Assembly: GCF_023072615.1 (NCBI RefSeq)
Contig: NZ_JAKNRW010000001.1
Span: forward strand, 186,001-250,000
Direction of reading: 5' to 3'
Source: Pseudomonas violetae
GTDB taxonomy: Bacteria > Pseudomonadota > Gammaproteobacteria > Pseudomonadales > Pseudomonadaceae
Length of the DNA stretch: 64,000 nucleotides
This document shows positions 60,172-64,000 of this stretch, in pieces (within the stretch, counting starts at the first letter, position 1; every line of letters begins with the position of its first letter). The notes beneath the pieces were generated by a model that did no database searches, was not told where the DNA came from, and saw only the letters and a program-made list of their open reading frames with translations. Both the position numbers and the translations under genes were made by a program.

Positions 60172-60728
60172 CAATCCTCTGAAGGACGGCCGTCGTCTCC
60201 ATTGCGTTTGGATAGTGGCGACGGCTTCGTCGTTGGGACTGCTGGAGCTCTGCGGGACGCCTTCTTCACCGCTACCTCTATCGATCGATGTGAGGTACCC
60301 CTCTTCTCGCTCCTCCTGCTTGGCGCTTTGGCGGTCATAGATGGTTTTTCACGGACGTGTGATGGCGATCGCTTAGCCTCACTGCGTGCTGCTAAGTCGG
60401 ATCTACGTTTGGCCTGTTTAGCTTTCTTACGGGTGATGTGGTTCCCTCTTCCTTTGTATTCAAGGAAGAGAGGCAGCACCTCTTGGGCTCGCACCAACGC
60501 GATGTAATTTTTATAGATCAGGCGAGGTTCTTTGGCCATCCGCATCGGACCCAAAACCAATACCTTCCGGTCGTGCTCCAGGACTTTCCCCTGAAGCGTG
60601 AGCCCAGAATCTAGGTAGATGGTGATGAGTGATTCGTTTCGCTGACAGTAGTCCAGGAACCTATCCTGCTCGTTGGTGGAGCGGTCGTACTCAGGTATAA
60701 ACGGTCGATCCATGTTCTGATTCGTCAT
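60168..60728 (-). CDS. Hfq-like Sm protein with long basic tail
   Basis: 186 residues. Residues 22-81 align with Hfq: DRFLDYCQRNESLITIYLDS, GLTLQGKVLEHDRKVLVLG (Sm1: IYL..G..LQG.V...D..V) and LIYKNYIALV (Sm2, where Hfq has YKHAI). The conserved Sm1 Asp and Gly and the Sm2 Tyr-Lys are kept; the Hfq His is Asn. Residues 90-180 are a Lys/Arg/Ser-rich tail (KKAKQAKRRSDLAARSEAKR), far longer than in Pseudomonas Hfq. AGGA precedes the ATG. It would bind RNA as a hexamer. Its genomic neighbours carry RNA hairpins over their ribosome binding sites. Confidence 0.72.
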   Translation of the reverse strand: MTNQNMDRPFIPEYDRSTNEQDRFLDYCQRNESLITIYLDSGLTLQGKVLEHDRKVLVLGPMRMAKEPRLIYKNYIALVRAQEVLPLFLEYKGRGNHITRKKAKQAKRRSDLAARSEAKRSPSHVREKPSMTAKAPSRRSEKRGTSHRSIEVAVKKASRRAPAVPTTKPSPLSKRNGDDGRPSEDC

Positions 60729-61437
60729 GCGGCCATCCTGGTCGCGATTATCTAAAAGGATCGGTCATAGTAGACGTCCACTGAACGCTATTGCACCAGT
60801 TTACAATGAAAGTGATGGCATAATAGTGTGAAGCTGCACTTAGACACGCTATCGGTCTGAAATTCAGTGAAAACTCAAAAAAACGAGAGTTTGGATTTTC
60901 AGTGGGAGTGATTTTTGAGATTTAGGTCGGCGCTCGGAGGGAGCAGGATTCCAAAATGCCACCCTCGGTTTCGCAGCGGCCCTGCTGCAGAATTTGGCGC
61001 AACTCTGCTAAAACTATAGCTAATTTTAGCACGAGGCCCAGTGGGCAACGATGCAAGGAACTCTCTAACGTATCGCCGGTTAAAAGCCCTGGCCTGGCCT
61101 CCCGTAGCCATTCGATTGGACGCCACATCGCATCACAAAACGACCTCCAGGTATCGAGCTCTGCGCCCGACGCGCCAAACACGTTCAACGATCGACGACG
61201 CCCACACGTAGTCAGGATTGGTGCGCGATTCAAAGAATAATCAAACGGACATTTTGCTTGGGCGGGTTGTTCGTTTGACTGACGGCAACACGGATTAGTC
61301 ATACGCGAAAACGCGTGACTTCAGCCATCGCTCACCGCGCAAATGCCGCATTAGATAAGCCACTTACCCTCCGATAGCGCTACCAAAAGTGACCGACTAT
61401 AACGCGCTAGGGTGGGAGCTTCCCTTGGTAAATCTGC
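60729..61437. other. Region upstream of Hfq-like gene
   Basis: About 700 bases. The promoter of the Hfq-like gene should lie in 60740-60860. A minus frame at 60922-61302 (126 residues) has no ribosome binding site and unremarkable composition; it is not accepted but could be a decayed gene. Near 60850-60910 two copies of TTCAGTG flank an A/T-rich hairpin-like stretch. Otherwise nothing is seen. Confidence 0.4.
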
Positions 61438-61472
61438 AGCAAAAAAAAGTGGCCGCATGTGGCGGCCACTTT
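61438..61472 (-). terminator. Terminator of Ig-like protein gene
   Basis: AAAGTGGCCGC (61446-61456) pairs with GCGGCCACTTT (61462-61472), an 11-bp perfect stem. On the minus strand it is followed by a run of T (plus A-run 61441-61448). It lies about 30 bases beyond the stop at 61503. Confidence 0.9.
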
Positions 61473-61502
61473 CGTCAGTTGAGCTAGAACCCTCAGCTAA
61501 GG

Positions 61503-62531
61503 CTATAAGGGTGCTTTACAAATCTGCCAGACGCTCCTCTCTTGGTTTTTACCAGACATTCCATACACCACAAATTCGCCGACCGTGTATGTGTAGCCGT
61601 TGTACTGCACACTTCCGCCCCACTTTTCGTATTTGGCGGCACTACCTTGTGTGGCAATCCCTGTGGCGCCTTGGTCGTACAGCGACCAACTCCCGTTGTT
61701 ATTGTTCTGCGACCAGCCAATGATAGGAGAGCTGACCGTCGATCCTTGAGTGACCATACAGACAGGAGCCGGTGGTTTAGGCGGTTGAGGCGGAGGAAGC
61801 GTACCAACGGCACCCTGACTTTGAGTTATCACAATCGTCTGATAGAGGGGAATAGGACCGCCGACGTTTACAATCTGGCCAGTGACCGCGCTCTGTTGCC
61901 GATTCTGCTGGTAGGCGATTTGGTTCTGATTACAGTTTTGGTACTGTGTAAAAAATGCCCCCTGGGCGACCGTTGAGGCAGCTGGCGACCATCCAGTGCA
62001 GCTATAGGGGGCGCCGGTGTTAGCCCATGCTGTGTAGGTCGGCCCGATGGCCAGCCATTTATCAGTGAACGGGACGTACAAGGAGCCAGAGCCCTCAGAA
62101 GTGGCACCCGTCACTGAGGCTCCGCCAATCGTGCTCGATGAGGTCAGCGTTACGAACGCTTGTCCATTGACGTCGGTGGCGGATTGCGGAGCGCCCAGGG
62201 CTCCGTCTGTTGTGCTCCAATTTAGAGTGGTGCCGGAGCCGACGTTGCCCCCGTAATAGTCGGTTACCGTGGCGGTGATCGTAGTGGTTTCCCCTGTAGC
62301 TGCGAGGGCTGCAGGAGCTGCGGTCAAAACAACGGTCAGCCCCATTTCACAGGAACGCCAACCAGCGTTTGCATTATCACATACCACCTTTTGCCATCCG
62401 GACGCGTTCGACGACGTCCGAATTGGCTGCCAGCCAGCGTTCGCAGTCGGTACGAACGCCAACAGGATCGGGGCCGCAAGAAGGGATACGATCGGTGCCA
62501 CAAAGCGTTTCAGCCTGACCAGGCTGTGCAT
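61503..62531 (-). CDS. Secreted protein with Big_1/invasin-type Ig-like domain
   Basis: About 342 residues from ATG 62531, which gives the signal peptide FVAPIVSLLAAPILLAFVPT up to ANAG. The frame remains open to 62747 with ATGs at 62720, 62684, 62672 and 62594, so a longer N-terminus is possible. Residues 60-140 are an Ig-like domain of the bacterial intimin/invasin type: VVLTAAPAALAATGETTTIT, ATVTDYYGGNVGSGTTLNWS and FVTLTSSSTIGGASVTGAT. Gln/Asn-rich and Pro-rich segments follow (TQYQNCNQNQIAYQQNRQQS, PPPQPPKPPAP). It is exported or cell-surface; the role is not known. Confidence 0.78.
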   Translation of the reverse strand: MHSLVRLKRFVAPIVSLLAAPILLAFVPTANAGWQPIRTSSNASGWQKVVCDNANAGWRSCEMGLTVVLTAAPAALAATGETTTITATVTDYYGGNVGSGTTLNWSTTDGALGAPQSATDVNGQAFVTLTSSSTIGGASVTGATSEGSGSLYVPFTDKWLAIGPTYTAWANTGAPYSCTGWSPAASTVAQGAFFTQYQNCNQNQIAYQQNRQQSAVTGQIVNVGGPIPLYQTIVITQSQGAVGTLPPPQPPKPPAPVCMVTQGSTVSSPIIGWSQNNNNGSWSLYDQGATGIATQGSAAKYEKWGGSVQYNGYTYTVGEFVVYGMSGKNQERSVWQICKAPL

Positions 62532-63187
62532 CTTTCCAGCGTCCGCGGCGGCCGAGGCGTCATGTTGGCCATCGCTCGGTTCGCCGCGGAACATCTCCTC
62601 GAGGTTGAGCAGATCTTTAATTCGCGAAACGAGCGTGCGCCGACTATTCAGTGCTCGGCCATTGATGTGCATTTCGTATCTCATACAGGAATCCGGCCCA
62701 TGGTAGAAAAACTCCCTCATAGTTCCACTACCTACTGTGCAGGGCAAACCAAAACGGGTCGTCCGAATTCACGCGTGTTAGCTTGCCGTTCAGAGCCTCC
62801 CGGAACCCTTCCTAGAGACCACGATCCGGATACACCCTCTCACTGCCGAACAGGTCAGGCTGCGCGCAGTGGGGGGCTTATTTGTTAAGAACAAGAACCG
62901 ATTGAGATTGGATGATGATTCCAGTCGTAAACGAAGCCTACGTGGTTCCGGTATCCCAACCGCATCGCTACGAAGCACAACACAACTCCCTCAGAGGGTT
63001 GTCGATCGAATGAGAGTAGAAACTACGCCAAGTCCCACCAGCTGACACGACCGGCCGGTGGAGTGAGGACACTCTGGCCACTGCAAATGACGTGAACAGC
63101 GGCTATTCTCAATGCCCTAGGGCATACCCGCAGGAGTGTCCTGCCTGGCTCGTATCTAGCGTGAGCTACACCTTCGAGGGTCATTCT
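62532..63187. other. Intergenic region
   Basis: If the 62531 start is right this is about 650 bases. Frames at 62391-62888 (plus) overlap the Ig-like gene and are shadows. GCAGGAGTGTCCTGC at 63130-63144 is a small palindrome and GCCCTAGGGC at 63114-63123 another, both close to the start of the last gene and possibly regulatory. Nothing else is seen. Confidence 0.45.
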
Positions 63188-64000
63188 ATGGCTATAGAAC
63201 CGTTCATCCTCAAATCCGTTCAGCGCGCTCAGCAGTGGGTTGACCTGTGCTCGAAGGGAATGGAGATCGCGCGTGACGAGGCAGCCTCAATGTTGGCCAA
63301 CTTGTGCGGGTTCGGAAGCTGGGATCTGATGATTTTTGCGATGGAATCGTTACCACCGTCCCGGGTCGATGAGGACGTCGACGAGAAGCTAGCAAATGAA
63401 CGGACCAGAAACTACGCGAAGATACTGGTATCGCGTTGTGGACTGGACCCAGGGGAAGCGCTGTATCTGTTAGGCGCACTTCCCCCATCATCTAATCGCC
63501 GCTACGAGGCATTCCAACATGGAGACGCCATCACGCTACACAGCGACCAACTAAGAGCGTTTGAGGATTTTGCGCATGACGTTGCAGAAAGTGATTTAGG
63601 GGAGGAGACAGACGAGGAAATTGCCTCCGAATTTTGGGTTCCTCCAGATCCTGAGAAGGTAAGCGTCGCGCTGCAACTGTGCGGGTTCGTTGAAGAGGAA
63701 CCTTGGATCGCCATCTTTAGCGAGCTTGGGTGGGACTTTAGAGCGTTCAGCGAATATCAAACCAACCTCGGCGAGGCATCGTTCGTAATCCACGACGCTG
63801 ATCTTGGAGAAATACCTGTATACCTAACGCCGACAGCTCCCGAGCCACGAAACGATCCTCAAAATTCCGAGGATCGGGCTCAGATACTCCAGCGCCAGGC
63901 TTGCGTGGGAGATTTCATCACTGAATGGAAGGTCACCAGTCGGGTAGCCCTACTGCTGTCTCGCTGGCCCTGGATTCTGAAACGTGACGGGCGCTCGTAC
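63188..64000 (+). CDS. Large unknown protein, N-terminal part (open at window end)
   Basis: 271 codons are open from ATG 63188 to the window edge with no stop. Start MAIEPFILKSVQRAQQWVDL; it contains DEAASMLANLCGFGSWDLMI, where the LCGFGSW piece recalls short N-terminal helical domains seen in several Pseudomonas proteins. Acidic middle (DLGEETDEEIASEFWVPPDP). No signal peptide. No ribosome binding site is obvious (CGAGGGTCATTCT lies before the ATG). It continues beyond the window, so the length and family are not known. Confidence 0.65.
   Translation, partial: MAIEPFILKSVQRAQQWVDLCSKGMEIARDEAASMLANLCGFGSWDLMIFAMESLPPSRVDEDVDEKLANERTRNYAKILVSRCGLDPGEALYLLGALPPSSNRRYEAFQHGDAITLHSDQLRAFEDFAHDVAESDLGEETDEEIASEFWVPPDPEKVSVALQLCGFVEEEPWIAIFSELGWDFRAFSEYQTNLGEASFVIHDADLGEIPVYLTPTAPEPRNDPQNSEDRAQILQRQACVGDFITEWKVTSRVALLLSRWPWILKRDGRSY

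Noticed and set aside
60922..61302. 126-residue minus-strand frame
   Set aside because: No ribosome binding site and no recognisable sequence; a competing plus-strand frame overlaps it. Could be gene debris.

Overview
The window looks like accessory DNA from a Pseudomonas-type gammaproteobacterium, most likely part of a large plasmid or another big mobile element. The main sequence evidence is a KfrA-type plasmid protein at 30.0-31.0 kb, an intact IS66-family element and a decayed IS66 copy, two unrelated tyrosine recombinases, four copies of a decayed repeat resembling insertion-sequence ends, and a full tellurium-resistance (ter) locus. Ter loci are a known hallmark of IncP-2-type Pseudomonas megaplasmids. 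The plasmid assignment is an inference: no replication, partition or mating-pair genes are visible here.

Region 1 (1-14.4 kb) is the Ter locus. A trypsin-like protease fused to a TerD-like domain leads into a tight, overlapping biosynthetic module: PRTase-TRSP, HAD hydrolase, StiP/PELOTA protein, CitE-like lyase and a second HAD. Then come terZ, terA, terB, terC, terD and terE, closed by a strong terminator. An LprI-like membrane protein and a DUF4236 protein follow. A convergent terF (TerD plus VWA) closes the locus. The established model for such loci is TerD-family metal-binding proteins and membrane TerC working with enzymes that make a nucleoside-like metabolite.

Region 2 (14.4-26.5 kb) is a patchwork. 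It holds a secreted protein between inverted repeats, a glycerate kinase, an HTH/glycine-rich membrane protein divergent from a small Cys-repeat secreted protein, an RcnB-like protein, IS66, a DUF1523 protein, a single-domain response regulator and the IS66 remnant.

Region 3 (26.5-38.6 kb) has a prepilin peptidase translationally overlapped with a tyrosine recombinase. A protein built from seven Myb/SANT-like repeats overlaps kfrA. Further on are secreted and membrane proteins of unknown role, an orphan ATP-dependent DNA ligase, and a membrane-anchored DUF559 nuclease bounded by the same inverted repeat seen in region 2.

Region 4 (38.8-56.5 kb) is mostly envelope-related: DsbD, a pilin/PilV-like protein, an M48 lipoprotein protease, two proteins with TolA/TonB-like C-termini flanking an XPF/ERCC4-type nuclease, a second recombinase, a thioredoxin-like membrane protein, a lipoprotein alpha/beta hydrolase and an autotransporter.

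Region 5 (56.5-64 kb) is the most unusual. A triple-HTH protein and a 715-residue unknown protein each have the ribosome binding site inside a hairpin. They are followed by a convergent gene for an Hfq-like protein with a long basic tail. A secreted Ig-like protein and the start of a large unknown gene end the window.
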